Assembly: GCA_015501605.1 (NCBI GenBank)
Contig: JADNRZ010000050.1
Span: 1-64,000 of the forward strand
Origin: Panaeolus papilionaceus
Taxonomy: Eukaryota > Basidiomycota > Agaricomycetes > Agaricales
Direction: 5' to 3'
DNA length: 64,000 bases
The position numbers and the translations under genes were made by a program. The notes beneath the pieces were generated by a model, which was not told the DNA's origin, searched no databases, and saw nothing but the letters and a program-made list of their open reading frames with translations. Positions 34,909 to 48,018 of the stretch are shown piece after piece (position 1 is the first letter of the stretch; each line of letters begins with the position of its first letter).

Positions 34909-37900
34909 TATGGATGTTTGGAGCTTGTTCAAGAGTGATAAAAGAGGCAGATTCTGGGGAGCGTCGACGTCGAGGTGGAGCACTATAGCTATTATATACG
35001 AGCACGGTGGATTTGGGGTGCTTCCCATCCGTGCATTGTGTTTATTTGTTGGGCTGTCAATAGATAACAACTTCGATTTTAATTAGAATTGTATTGCCTT
35101 GGAGGACGATAAGAAGGCCCGACAGGCAGTCCCCAGTTTGTGGCTGTTCGGCTCCTGGGACACAATGGGGACTGGCCTACTTCGCCACTTGAAGAGGCAA
35201 CCCACCCGGTTCGTTAACTCCATGTCGAGTTTGAGTACCGATGACCCTCAAGATCGCCCAAGGGATGAGGATAGAGGGTATATGTAGTACGTTTGCCTTC
35301 TGGGGACACCCCGGTGGCACGCCTGGGTTGTATTTAGGTCCCGAATAAGGAGGTATTAGTACATTCACAAAACTTCTATTAAACGGTGGGCAAAGAGTGC
35401 CGGCTTCAATGAGACCTGTCTCCCATCCGTCTATCAATTCAATGATCTGCGGTTTGGGGTGAGTTAGTGGGGACATCATGAGGAAGTGCGATCTGTTCCC
35501 GACGATGATCGATGGATGTTTGGGCCTTGAGTTATATTTAGAATTCAGGACAGCAGCCAATACAGAAGCATTACCTGCAATGGACAAGACTCTCGTCGTG
35601 TTGCTTGTGGCAATTACCGCTTCTTTCGCGCTTTCTTCGCCGCATACATACCACCACCACAAGCTATTCCTAAACCTCACTGACTAACCTAAATGAATTC
35701 AGAAAACAATAATAAAAAACCTAAATAGCCAGACCTCTGGATGAGTGGCCCCGTCCCAATGATCATCACGGTTTCGGCAAGTTCGAGAAGATATCTCTCC
35801 CATAGTGCTTGACTGACGGCTACACATACACTGGCACGCCGCGACTATGATAAAGATCAGAGTGGAAGGTACGTCAGACGAGCGATGACCACCGACAAGA
35901 AAGTCTTCTACCGGTAGTGTATGATCAAGAAAGCGAGGGAGTTGGATAGATCTCATCACCAGAATGAGACTAAAGCCCAAGCCTCATACCCTGTGGACGA
36001 AGGAGGGGTATAGCTCGAGCCTGTCGTTGATAATCTGATCTACATATGAGATCGTAAAGACTGAGAGCAAAAGACGACGTGGATGCAGGGATGCCCTCAA
36101 GAAGTAGCGACATGACAAAAGTCGTCCATGGAAATCGTAGGAGGAACGTGGACCGATTCACGAATTACAATAGAATCCGAGCCCATCCTCCGCCGGGCGA
36201 CACTGAGGACACAATGAACGAAAGTGAACGGGAAAAATCGACTATACCCACCGAGGTACGTGCATTTGGAGGAACGGATCTCGTGGTGAACCTCGTTATG
36301 GACGCATATGATATTGCTTGCCAGTATGAATTATTCCTCTATCGACAACACAAAATGTGATTCGTTTCGAAATAATCAAGAGGCATGTTGACTATATACG
36401 TCCATTCCGGTGACACCAACACAGCGAAGATTCCATTAACAGAGAAGCGACAGCGCATTTATCTCAGCGCGCAAAAAGGGCGCGGATTGTGAGCATGCGA
36501 GGAAGCATGAAGCTGCTCACCACGAGTGGAAATCTTTCAAACGCAGAAGCAGAGAAATTCATCAAAGCCACATCCCGATCAACACCTTGTCGACGATGAT
36601 GTGATGAATTACGATGCATATAACCGCTCTCAACACCTCCTAGGTTGGATGATCATGCTCACATCGAAACGAAAGAAGTCGAGATGCAAGGTACGTTCGG
36701 AGAAGAAAGACACGCAGCCAGAACACAAGCAATGACAAAGACCTTCAAACGATGCCGCAACCTCCCGCCACCGAGGAACGCTCGCGATTCCAATGACACC
36801 GCAATTGGATAGGATGCGTGAATCGGGATGTTGCTGAGGAATCTACAAGGAAACGAAGGCGAATGGAGTAGGAATGTGCGTTGACACGCGAACAAAGCAT
36901 AGCCGAGCGGATTAGAATTTAACGAAAAAGACCTGAAGTGAGAACCAGGTAGAAGCGACTGGACTGCGTATCATGAATCGCAGCAATAAAGGGCTGAAAA
37001 AGCGACCAAAATATAAAAATCGAAGATAACAAACAAGGGCATTGCGTGGTGAGCATTATCAGGAGCGCATATGGTACGACATCGCATGTCAATATTGAAT
37101 CTTTATCGACAGATACACCAAATGTGCATCATCTCCAAGTAATCAAGTTGCAAGTCAACCATATGCGCCCGTAGATCTTACACCAGAGCAAGTCTATGAT
37201 GAGAGACGTACGATCAACATGTCGGCACTGAGAACCAAGTACTGATACTTGATGAAGACCAAGACGCAAATGGATACATAACATCAAGGGTCTGTCATGT
37301 CTGCAGCATAGTATGACGACAACGACAGGTAAGTATGAAAAAGAAAGGTAGAAGGATGTGCCGCGCAATGTCCCAGGGGTGTTCCCATGGGAGAGCAGAC
37401 TCAACGCCGGTGATAGGAGTGGCAGAGATTTGAAAGCACCATGCAAAGTGAGTGTAGAATAGAATGGACAAAACCGTGTTCCTCAAGGCTTGAGACTCAC
37501 AAGCACAAGGATCTCATGATACACAACCAGCCCCAAACGCTCTGCACCAATTTCTACACCTTTTCTACCTCTCTTAAAACCCAAGGGCACGGCATGCTCA
37601 TATCCAAGAGCAAGATTGAGCGTATGAGAGCATGAAAAGTGAGGTTGCGGAAACGAATGAGCTGATGAGATGTGACGTAGCACTCAGTTAGATTAATCAA
37701 GGTGGAGATCTCGTTGAGTGCAAGACACCTGAAACGTAGTGGATATCGTGATAGCAGTATAAGGGACTTGGATGAAGCAGGGATGTGAGGAGGCTTGGAC
37801 GACGTTGGTGGTGGGGAGGGAAGGAAGAGGGAAGGAAGACAGGGACAGGATGGCTGACATCGCCTCGGAGAATTCCCACAGGATTAAAACTCCGACGTTT

Positions 37901-38769
37901 AGCGAGACGTCGCGTGTTTCGGGAACTGCACTAAGACCAACCACATACGTCGAGGTTAATCTGAAGTTGTTGAGGTTGAAATACGATTGAGATATTATTC
38001 ACAGATATGGGAGCATTGACATAATGATGCGATTTCATCCTCTCTCTCTAAAAACAAGACCTTTCGTGACCCTAGGGATAGATCGATACATCTTGACCTT
38101 TTCAAAATCATGTGCGAGAAGCGAGGCTGGAGAACCAAACTGGGAAAGTTTATGGGGACACATAGCGTGTATCGACTATTGAGTCTCAATACCTACCCTC
38201 AAGTTTTCAAAAAATGCGTCATAACTAAATTTACGAGGCGCGCCGAGGGACACAAGCATCTACATAGGATAGTTGGCACTATTCCCTGAGTACTGTATTT
38301 GGAAGGTTGTCATCTAACACGAACGGTCAACATCTGATCTTGATGGTGGATTTGGGATATACTCCGCACACCTGATCATAAGTAAATGGCACCAGTCCCA
38401 TCATGAGAGAACCTTAAAAGTGACATTAGAGCGCATCTCAGGCTTCTGAGAATACCTGTTACCAGGTGACCCGTCGGTAATTCATGACGAGAAGCCCCCA
38501 TCTCTGTTTACAGCTTGGCATTCGTATCCAATCTGAATAATGTTACATGGATGCCGTTAAGCACATTTGATCGATTAAGGTTATTTTCAGCGTCAGTATT
38601 ATGATTCACGTCTTCACGGCACATGGCGAGTCGAGATGAGGGTCAGGAGACATGCCCATGATGATTGAGCGAAAAACGAGGCTGACATGCGCACCATAGT
38701 ACACGACATTTGCTAAAATTGAGAATCGCTTTCGTCTTTCGTCCCACTCCCATCATCTGCCACATAACG
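34909..38769. other. Long intergenic region, no recognised gene
   Basis: No frame shows a known domain. A minus-strand frame at 35177-35680 (about 167 codons, no ATG at its start; an internal Met-Met at about 35480) has a fairly ordinary composition with a motif CPPFNRSFVNVLIPPYSGP and could be an exon of an unknown gene, confidence about 0.25. The rest holds only short frames. Confidence 0.5.
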
Positions 38770-40051
38770 ATGCCTCCAACACGGAAGGCCGAGTCTGACA
38801 AGGAGCGACAAGTAGTCCCAGTAACTGCCGATAATGTACGAGGCAGAAACGTCATAATCTACCTGTATGTATGGTTTGCTTCATCCAGTGTAATGATACT
38901 GATCGATGCTCAAAACGATGTGCGGTAGCCTTACGGGAAAAATCGAAAGCGGAAAACAAGGCGTAAGCAGAGGGTTTCCCATTATACGGATCCAAAGAGT
39001 GTCGTTTAATGATTAGTGGTTGTCTGAACTAGTTTGTGGCGAGTCTTGCGTCCCCTCCAGATCATTTGTCAATCGCACGCTCTACCTTCACCAGCGAAGT
39101 TAACGCTTACAGGGTGGTGAATTGGAGCAGCGCAGTTGCGTCCGACGCACTTGATGTCATACTTATCAATACCCCTGACTTCTCTGACCCGAACATGTCC
39201 GAGGCCAAGGTTATAACGATGATTTCACAGAAGGTGGACGAGATACGGTGTGTGACCATAATCTGCGGACCTGTCTCTGGATCAATCTTATTGATCAGCC
39301 TTCTGGGCAGCCAGTCAGCTGGGCATTCCCATATATCTGTTCTCTATTTTACCCGTATCACAGATCCGCGAATCGCGGGTTTTCAGGGCAAAGCTCTCAC
39401 CCTGGCAATATCACTTATGGATGTGTTTGGTGCTAGCAATAATCGTATGGTAGTAACGATGTGGGATAAGTACCAGATAATTGGAATCGATACGGCAGAT
39501 TACAGATACAAGAAATTTAAGTCGGCAATATACAAGGTAAGCCTTCATCTTCGCGAAAGCATTTTGTGCATATTATTCAAGACAACCAGAGGGCCGATTA
39601 TGAAAATATCGACGTGATGGTTCTCAAATTCGACAACACTCGCAAATCGGCACTCTCCATCCTTGATAAGGCTTCTTGTGGGTGGAATGGGGGTGAGGTA
39701 TCCAGGAAAGGAGAATTGCGACATGAAGCACTCGTGCGCAACCTTTTGGTTGAACGCATTTCCTCTCTACTTGAGGAACTCAAATACATACAGGAGGATC
39801 TCGGACACCCGAACACGAGCCTGAATCAAGAACGGAAGGACACACTTCACGGAAGAGAAAGAGACGTATCACAAATTCTGCTGAGCTTCTACTACAACCT
39901 TTATGTTGTGGATCCGGAATTTTATCGTTCACAATTTCCGGACGCACCCTTCCCTCCCTCCCCTCCCTCCCCTCCCTACCTTCCATCCTCGAAATCTCGT
40001 ATGGAGAAAGTGACCGGTGCCTTGAAGCGATTTATGCCGTTCTCTAAATAG
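38770..40051 (+). CDS. P-loop GTPase family copy 2, degenerate active site (pseudo-GTPase)
   Basis: Exons 38770-38864, 38929-38962, 39033-39247, 39311-39536 and 39590-40051 give 343 residues in one open frame. The exon plan equals that of the other copies, including the 34-nt second exon. Here G1 reads GKIESGKQ, so the Ser/Thr that binds magnesium is Gln. G3 reads NTPDFSD, so the Asp and Gly of DTPG are both changed. The G4-region motif VVTMWDKY is kept. Later parts align well (LKFDNTRKSALSILDKAS). It is probably unable to hydrolyse GTP, and perhaps cannot bind it. It may be a regulatory pseudoenzyme or a gene in early decay. Confidence 0.75.
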
Positions 40052-40529
40052 GTTTCCGCATGTATTCACGCTGCATCCTATAGTTCGCTCTTGCTTTCTT
40101 CGTTTAGTCTGTAGCCGGTACGCGCCATTGCTACGTTTTGTATCCGGATGATGTTAACCCAGTCGTGTGCCAACTATTACCCCACATGAACCACTTGCAT
40201 GCCCATATGCGAAAAACCATATCATCGGCTCGATTTTGGTGCGATATAAAGCGGATTTCCATATCAGTGCACTAATTGCACAGCACGTAGATCATGGTGT
40301 ATACAAATGCGCAAGTTTGTTGGAGGACACAACTCTCGGTGGTCATACCCTGTAAATTATTGCTGTATATGATTTATGGGATGGGGAGACTGGGGTCCTG
40401 CGTTCTCAGGATGCTTGACTTTGATGCTCCGATGCTCGTGGCAGCCGGCAAGTCACGCGTTTAGAAGCTTGACAGTCTTGCTTTCCATACCTCCTCGTCT
40501 GAAATATTCAAGATCACCCTCGCAATTAT
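40052..40529. other. Intergenic, no gene seen
   Basis: Follows the degenerate GTPase gene. Short frames only. Confidence 0.5.
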
Positions 40530-41765
40530 CACAGCCCACCGATGCTTTATGACGATCTGAGACAACAAAGAGAACAAACGGGTGGAATTGAAGGGCGGAA
40601 GATGCTGCATCGAGTGGAGTCGCTGACTAGTACAACATGCATTAACTCAAATGACAAGTATGGGGGAAATGGAGATGGAATGCGGTCTAGCACGGGTTTT
40701 ACAGCTGCGATAGACGCAAAACAATGCCCAAGAGATAGTGTTGAGATTAAAGAAGCGAAAACGACGAATCCTCCAGTCGTGGGAGCGTCCTCCGCAGCCA
40801 AGCTAGACACGAATATATCAGCACCCATGCGTCCGTCATCAACACACTTCTCCTGTTCCATGACAGGCCAGCACCATCCTTAAGTTATATAATGATTTGA
40901 ATAGAGTAAAGAGTAGAGGAATGAACATATATAGCGATGCCGCGCTGCGTTTTGGAGACGGGCTACCCATCCAAGTAGTTTAGGGTCGTTCTCTCACTGT
41001 GCTCCGAGAGGACGACATGATGAGGATGAGGAGGATGGATTGATGGGTTCACTGACGACAGTGGCTCCATATCGTTGTCAATGGTGTGGAGACGGCAACG
41101 TCAAGGAAAGAGGACTAACATATGACCCTCCAATGAAAGCACAATGCGACCTGTTGAATTATATGCACATTATGACACTATGCATGCAGCGTGAAAGACA
41201 GATGCAAGAATGGTGTTTGGAGAATATTGATAAAATAATAATAATATGCACCTATCGCTGATAACACAAGATACAGGAATTTGAATCCAACGCAACGACG
41301 AGGATAGGATGAGAACGAGGAAGAACAGAACGGAGAATGATAAAATATGTGCATGCAGAAAATCGAAGGGAGGCCACTAACGTCATATTTGCCTGAATGA
41401 AACGATAGCGTCACGTACACCAGGTCTCATTGAATTCAAAGCGAAGACGCAGGGCCCGTCCATCAATAGCCATGAGCAACGGTACTGTAACCTCCCACCA
41501 CTGCGCATTCATGGACGTGCACGCTGCAGAAATGATGATGCAATGGGGTGGAAATGAGTGAATGTGAGCGTCATGCAGAAGAAGCCGCAGGCGGGTTCTG
41601 CCCAGACACGCATCCAGTGTCAATTGACTGAGACGCATGACATGGTATGGTGGCCGGCTTAACGGCTTCTACGACAACGAGATATTGTGTTCAGATAGAA
41701 AGCAAGGTTTAAAGGAATATAGCAGGATGAGTGGCATGTACTCTTTGAGGCGAGCCATGAAAATG
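40530..41765. repeat. Dispersed repeat R, copy 1 (split)
   Basis: About 40530-40700 matches 44568-44745 (shared: AGTGGAGTCGCTGACTAGTA), and about 41405-41765 matches 44750-45085 (shared: GCAGGCGGGTTCTGCCCAGACACGCA). The stretch 40700-41400 is absent from copy 2, so it is an insertion here or a deletion there. No coding capacity is evident. Confidence 0.65.
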
Positions 41766-44307
41766 ACACGGAAGGGAGAGATGCGTGATTCATCGTTATA
41801 TGCCAAGGAAAACCATGAAAGAACCCTCATAACGAAACAAAGCGAGTAATCTGCTGAACATTTCTTTTTCCTAATAGGATGACTTGTTCGAGAAGAAATG
41901 AGAAGGCAATTAGGTTTCATTTACCACAAGCACGCACCCAGACCCAGAAAGGCAAAATAACCGCAAATGCTGCGATGCACACCACAAGTCGCTAGAACGG
42001 ATGGTTGATGCTGCCGCCCAAAATAAGTGTGACAGAAAGCATTTATAAAACAATAGAAGAGAATGGTGGGGCGGTCAAATATGTACAACCGCATATGGAT
42101 GGAACATGAGAGCAATACATCTTATTCAACGCCTGCTACACGCCGGACATAGATAGCTACCTGCCTGACGAACAGAAAGGAAAGGATAACGAGAACCCAT
42201 CCATCGATTAGGTATCCATATCATGTGAAGCGCGCAGAAGAAAATTACCGTCCATCAAGAAGAGTTTGGATGCATCCAAGCACCTTCCATCGGGACAGAA
42301 CATCATCGTGCAGCATACACATGATATGAGGGATCAGATGGAAGGCGAAGAATGGAGAACGAAACGATACTTGAAGGTTATCGTCGAGACTAAGATGGAG
42401 GATGGGGAAACAAGGGCGGTTACGGATAACCATGAGGAATCATAAAATGAATCTGTGTATCCATCCATGCAGCAATACTTCACACCATATTCCAGGAGTG
42501 ATAACGACGCGTTGATGAGTGGACACGGTTGAGACCAGCGACGCTGAAGTGAGCGGCAATTTACAGTACCAAACACCCCTTCCATAATGGGCGGTTCCAT
42601 GGTCTACATGATGGTGAGACGGGATGATCCTTGAGATGGATGCGAGTTGATACAAGTATGGAACGCCAGGAGGCAGGATGGTAAATAAACGTGAAAAAGA
42701 GCAAAGTACGATCCTTCAGATCAGCAATGAAAACACGGTGAAAAGGAAAGGCATGATTAATATCATGGAAAGCTCGCAGATACAATTCAGATACCCGAAC
42801 TCGCAAGCTCTAAGATGGGATGTAAGCCGTGGTAGGGCGTCAATGAATCGGCAGTAGTCGTGGTAATCGGGAAGGGAAGACATTGGTGAGAGGACGGTAA
42901 TGAGTAAATGAATGAGAAAGGAGGTACATCTCCAACGTATTGCCATCCAACAAACATGTTTACACGTGATCCGTGATGTCATTTAACTCACAACTGGCGA
43001 TCTTGTCGCTCAAGATTCGCACATTACAAGATAAGGTATCCAACCTATCCAGCTGAGCGACAAAGTCCAACCCATGCAGTGAGAGAGGACAAAGAGAATA
43101 AGATGGAGGCAAAGGAGGTTGGTGACGATGATGGGAGTTGAAAGGGAAAGAAAGCAATAATTGGAAAGAAAAAAAAAAAGGACGCAGTGTCACACCCAAG
43201 TCCATCTCAACGGCTTTTCCCATCCCACATCATCAGCCATCTACAACCCCGTTCTCTGAAGAATGAGGTTATTCCGAATCAAAGTTGTCGGGCTGAAGGT
43301 GGGGAGCGCAAAATAGAAATCGGGCTGTTCAGCTGGCGAACCGTGTCCGGGTTATGGACGTATGACTAGTCGTGGAGTTTCCCGTTGATTACATCTCGAC
43401 GAAAGAGCCAAAAGCATCTCGTCTCAAAATACTCAGCAGAGCCGTCCAACAGTCATGAGTCCACCACCGAGACACGAACAGAACACGCTACTCTTTTCCA
43501 ACCCCAAAGACGTTGCGATGTTAGGAACACGTCATCTGGCCCACGTTTCGGCAAGTATGTTCTAAGACCACCGCGCGCGGCATCATGCATGTCCACAAGA
43601 AAGAAATGACGTGAGGAAACGGAGAAACAGAAGTTGTGGCAGGGGAGCGAGAAGAAACTCTACAAGGTCGTCTTGGTGGTTCAGAAGAAAGCGATTTGAT
43701 GGACCGTGCGGCGCGACTTTCGATTTAAACACAGCCAAACACAGTGATGCATCAGTGTTGCACGTCTTCCAAGTCGTTGTAGTAGCGTTGATGAAAACCA
43801 GTACCTACTGTTTTCACCACTTTGGTATATACTTTTTTCCAAGCATTTTCGCGATTTTCCCGTGTTCACCAAGTGACACCAACCTCCCGTGAGCTCGTGA
43901 AACATACCAACTCGAACATTCGTCTTCATTCCTCGAAGCCATTGGCCTCCTCTCGTAGGGTCTGTTCCATGCCTTTTTCCTAATGTCATGCGCTCATCGG
44001 CGTTACGATGATTTTTGTTCGAGTTTTGTGGTTAGCGATTGTACGCTGCGGGACGCGTGCATAATAATGCTGAAATCCCTCCCTGGCACATCACACACGA
44101 ATGTCGTAGCACGGTTACTTTATAACTGAACCCGAGAAATGACTGTATTCCTACCAGATACATTTTACAGGAAAACAGTACGTACTGAACCGTCTCGAAG
44201 AAGCAGGGGAAGAACGAGGGGCGTAGAAACACGACAACTACGTCCCATAGTCTTCATTAATGCACGTTGATTGTAACAGGGGAGCGCATTAGACTCACCG
44301 GAACCAT
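41766..44307. other. Intergenic, no recognised gene
   Basis: Only short frames in both strands, none with a domain or a convincing splice plan. A run of adenines lies at about 43171-43180. Confidence 0.45.
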
Positions 44308-44346
44308 TCAGACATCGTAGCGTCTTTGAGCTTCCTCACCCTGGGA
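44308..44346 (-). pseudogene. Possible 3' relic of a GTPase-family gene
   Basis: The minus strand reads GEEAQRRYDV and stop, close to GEDARRQHDD and stop at the end of the copy at 46752. Similarity continues into the 3' flank (GGTGAGTCTAA against GGTGAGTCCAA). The match is short, so this is tentative. Confidence 0.35.
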
Positions 44347-44559
44347 CTCCCAGACTTTATATCCGTGTTCCTTTATCGTTTTGCTTTGTCTTCTCAGCGT
44401 CACCAATCGTCGTCTGATTCCTCAGTCGTATTTTATCGTCTTCCAGTCGTCCTACCTACCCACCATCGTTGGCCTTGGTAGTCACCGCCGCCGTCGGTTT
44501 TCGTCCCAGTCAGTCCCAGTCTTTATTTGTATCATTCCCCTTGTCTGGAATATTGAGGC

Positions 44560-45085
44560 TCTCCCTAGCAATTATCACAGCCCACCGACCCTTCATGACG
44601 ATTTGAGACGACAAGCCTAGAGAATAAACGAGTGGAATTGAAGGGCAGCATACGCTGCGTCGAGTGGAGTCGCTGACTAGTATAACATGCATTGACCCAA
44701 ATAAAAGTATGGAGGAAACTAAAACGGAATTGAGCTCTACTGAACGAGAGCGTCATGTACACCAGGTCTCATTGAACCCAAAGCGAAGGCTCATAACCTC
44801 GCATCACTGCACATTCATGGACGTGCAAGCCGTAAAAATGGTAATGAAATGCGATGGAAATGGAGTGAATGTGAATGTGAGCATTTTATAAACGAAGTCG
44901 TCGCAGGCGGGTTCTGCCCAGACACGCACTCGGGGTCAATTGATAAATATCAATGTGCACTGGGATGCATGACGTGGCATGGTGCCCTGCTTAACGGCTT
45001 CTAGGATAACAACGAGATATCGTGCTTGGATTCAAAGAAAGGTTTAACGGAGAAGAGCAGTAGGAGTGGCATGTACCCCTTGACG
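44560..45085. repeat. Dispersed repeat R, copy 2
   Basis: The contiguous copy of the repeat described at 40530-41765. Pyrimidine-rich sequence before it (44390-44540, GCCGCCGTCGGTT and CAGTCAGTCCCAGTC) also resembles 48460-48615, suggesting that a longer unit is scattered here. Confidence 0.6.
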
Positions 45086-45464
45086 ACCTGAGTATACCAC
45101 TGCATCCCAATTAGTCATATCAGCGCAACAGTGATAACCGATATACCAGCGAGGGCGGCCCTTCTGCACATGACGGGACGAGAGGCGAAGTCACCGAATC
45201 CCAGACCAAATGGAGACAGCAATCAACGGGTGACAGACGCAGATGCAGAGAGATACTGCGATTATACTTGACTCCCGACACGAGCGCATGCTTGTAAAAA
45301 ACATAGATGATCACAATTGTGAATTAACTCTCACTTTTAATAGATAGCTTTCAGGCCGCATAAGTTTAAATTTCCAAACGATAAAGTTATATTTAATTAT
45401 TGAGATAAATAAGGACCGCGCGCTGTCCTCGTACGGAGCGGTAAGCGTCTACGTGTGTGACAAG

Positions 45465-45665
45465 TTATTTCCCAGAGATCGCCCCTGACAGAGAACTGAA
45501 CCCCGAAACCTTCGACCCTCCGACGGGTGCATGAAGAGGGTTACCTCCACCCACAGCAGGGGTGCTTCCGTTGCCAGATGTTGCTACAGCGCCAGACAGG
45601 GAGCTGTATCCTGAGACCTTGGAGGAAGAGACAGAGCTGTGAAGCAGGTTGGTGGTGGAAGACAT
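45465..45665 (-). CDS. Small protein with an internal SKVSGYSSLSGA repeat
   Basis: This 66-codon frame starts MSSTTNLLHS and contains SKVSGYSSLSGA and SKVSGFSSLSGA, two copies of a 12-residue unit. It is Ser/Gly-rich and has no signal peptide, membrane segment or C-terminal CaaX box. A decayed copy with the same start pattern lies at 60801-60925. The internal duplication and a second copy suggest a real small gene, but I do not know the function. Confidence 0.5.
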   Translation of the reverse strand: MSSTTNLLHSSVSSSKVSGYSSLSGAVATSGNGSTPAVGGGNPLHAPVGGSKVSGFSSLSGAISGK

Positions 45666-46112
45666 TCTTTGGTGGTGATGGTGATGAAATTGACTACGAA
45701 GGACTTGTCGTTTGAGGCGGTAAGTGAATTAGCGTTGATGTGTTGGTGCTAATTCTCTGAGGGTTGTTCGTATGCGATTTATATACTGGTAGTGTAGGTG
45801 CATTGTTGGGCTTTGCATTTGGCCCCAAAGAACATAAAATCTGTGAATGACAACATGAGGAATTGCAACAAGGCGTTGAACGCAATGTATATTCAAGCCA
45901 AGGCTCGCACGAGTGCCGAACTAATACACGCATTGTACACAGATAGTCCTGGCGAAGACCTGTAATAATCTGATAGTGCACTATCCCCCGAACGCTGCTA
46001 ACGTCTTTGCCGTCCGTTAGCATAGGCCCATAGTTTTTAATACGCAGATCATCCCCGCGTTGTTATCCCGGATTGTCTCCTTGTCAGAGATATGTACGGA
46101 GGAGGCCAGGGA
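45666..46112. other. Sequence duplicated near 61 kb
   Basis: Upstream flank of the small protein; matches about 60930-61310 with many substitutions (shared: CCATAGTTTTT, CGCAGATCATCCCCGC). No gene. Confidence 0.55.
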
Positions 46113-46355
46113 CTAGAACCCAATGGTGTTTGCTTAAACGATTTTCGACAATACGAGCAAAGATCATTTAAAAACACCTCGATCAAACATAAGAAAAAAA
46201 CAAACTGCGCATATTTAGCATGCACAGCAGATGATTAAACAACTCAATTTGATGCGCTTCTTTCGTTTAATCATAAAGCATGCTGATTAAATATTCATTA
46301 AATGAAGAAAATACAATTTGTCAGACTGTTCATAACCAAACCCCGTCGTATTTTT
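46113..46355. mobile_element. MITE copy 2 of the 8165-9926 family (243 bp)
   Basis: It is flanked by the 8-bp direct repeat GCCAGGGA (46105-46112 and 46356-46363). The left end CTAGAACCCAATGGTGTTTG and the right end, CCAAACCCCGTCGTATTTTT, match the ends of the 1762-bp element. The interior is A+T-rich with TTTAAA motifs. No coding capacity. Confidence 0.88.
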
Positions 46356-46751
46356 GCCAGGGATGCACCTTTGATTATGTGATCGTTGGATCCCAAACGA
46401 GTCGAACAATGAGGCCTGTTATGCGTCTAATAATCTCACACTTCGCTCAAGGAAAGGGCCTTGGTAGTTGAACGCTTCCCTCTTGACGCGAAAACTAGCA
46501 GCAATTAAAGAAGCGCCTGTGGGTATGAAAATGTCCACGAAAGGCACAGATTTTATCATATTTAGTTGTCCGCCACAAGCGCTCAAACGTCAAAGATAAT
46601 TTAGAATGCATGGATTAAAGCGGAATGAATATGAACAATAGGTCCCAAATCCTGTCATAGATGAAGAACGCGGGATGCACAAACACGTCGACTGCAAGAC
46701 ATGGTTAGTTTGTCGACGAATAGTTGAGCACGTTGGACTCACCGGAATGGT

Positions 46752-48018
46752 TCAATCATCATGCTGTCTTCGAGCATCCTCGCCCCAGCACTTCAGGGAA
46801 CGAATGACGCTGACGAAGATTCCTTCCTTCGAAGGTAATTCCAGGTGTTGTGACGAGGGTGTCGATGGCACTTGAGACCCAAAATTATCCCTCAACTCCT
46901 TGGTGAATTTCGCCAGTAACCGATCCACCTCCTGGAGTTGAGTTACAATGGTTAACTTGAGTGACTCGTTGCATTCTGCAGATTCGCTCTTCAAATCAAG
47001 CTCAAGATTTTCCCTTGCAATGCTGAGATTTTGAATTCGGCTGTGGAGGTCGTCCTGTAGATGGCTACCGAATGCAGTTTTATTGAGCTGTGGGTTTGGA
47101 TCTCTGAACGCTGATTCAATTAAAAAGTTACCACCTGTGTTCCGAGTCAGGGCAGTATTGAGGACGGACAAGGCAGAATCCTGAGTGTTATAAAACTTGA
47201 CAATCTGGCATCCCCGATCGAGGAAATCCTGTTGGCTAAAATTGAGCACAATAAGTAACTTTCAAGGGGATACATCTCACCTTCCATATATCGTCCTGAA
47301 GCTGATTAAAGATGCTCTCTGCTCTTGTCGTGGCTTCGTTCCCCCAAAGGTTGTCCCACATAGTGGTCACGATGGTGATGAAATCTGCTGAGTGACTTCC
47401 TGTCATGGCCTGGACGGTCCTGAGAACTTGCCTGTGACTCCCAGACATGCGAGCGTTGTGAATCGGAATAAGATACAGGATATGACCAAGATGTCCTGAC
47501 CTTTAGATATTTGATAAGCGCTCTGTGTTTCTGGGGAAGGGCATCATTACTTACGGGGAAACCTTCATCCATTGTCGCAACATTGAAACGATGCTGGTCT
47601 CAGACAGCTTGGTGTCAGCGAAACCAGGGACATCAACGAGATAGATCAAGCCTGATGCGTCTTCGGAACGTGGTGTGGTGACGTTTTCAAGTTCATAGGT
47701 GCCTATTGATTGTGTGAAACCCTCCAGTTGGTTGCTCGATATGCGGAGGACTCCATCCATTGAAAATGCTTCAATGAACTTCCCATGTTTGAGATGAATA
47801 TCATTTGATGTTCAATGAATCACATACGGTACTCTTTCCTGCACCCGTTGGCCCCAGGATGCTAGGTGCATAATTAGGCGTACATATACCTGTGAAATAG
47901 AGAGTTATACCAACACCATTGGGGACCCTCTTGGGAGATTGCCAGGCACTACTGGTCTCACAGAGATAGGCCCTGTGAGTTCTAGATTGGGGTATTCCTT
48001 TGAAAGATTGTCGTCCAT
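46752..48018 (-). CDS. P-loop GTPase, family copy 3 (intact)
   Basis: Exons on the minus strand are 48018-47915, 47861-47828, 47778-47555, 47500-47281 and 47228-46752, giving 352 residues. G1 reads GPTGAGKST and sits on the 34-nt second exon. G3 reads DVPGFADTK, so the usual Thr of DTPG is Val. The G4-region motif is ITIVTTMWDN. The C-terminal part is helical, with a long heptad-like stretch (ENLELDLKSESAECNESLKL). It is the most complete relative of copy 1. Function is inferred only from the fold: a nucleotide-dependent switch, possibly with self-assembly. Confidence 0.85.

Noticed and set aside
45465..45665. Mating pheromone precursor
   Set aside because: Length would fit, but there is no C-terminal CaaX motif and the protein ends SGAISGK.
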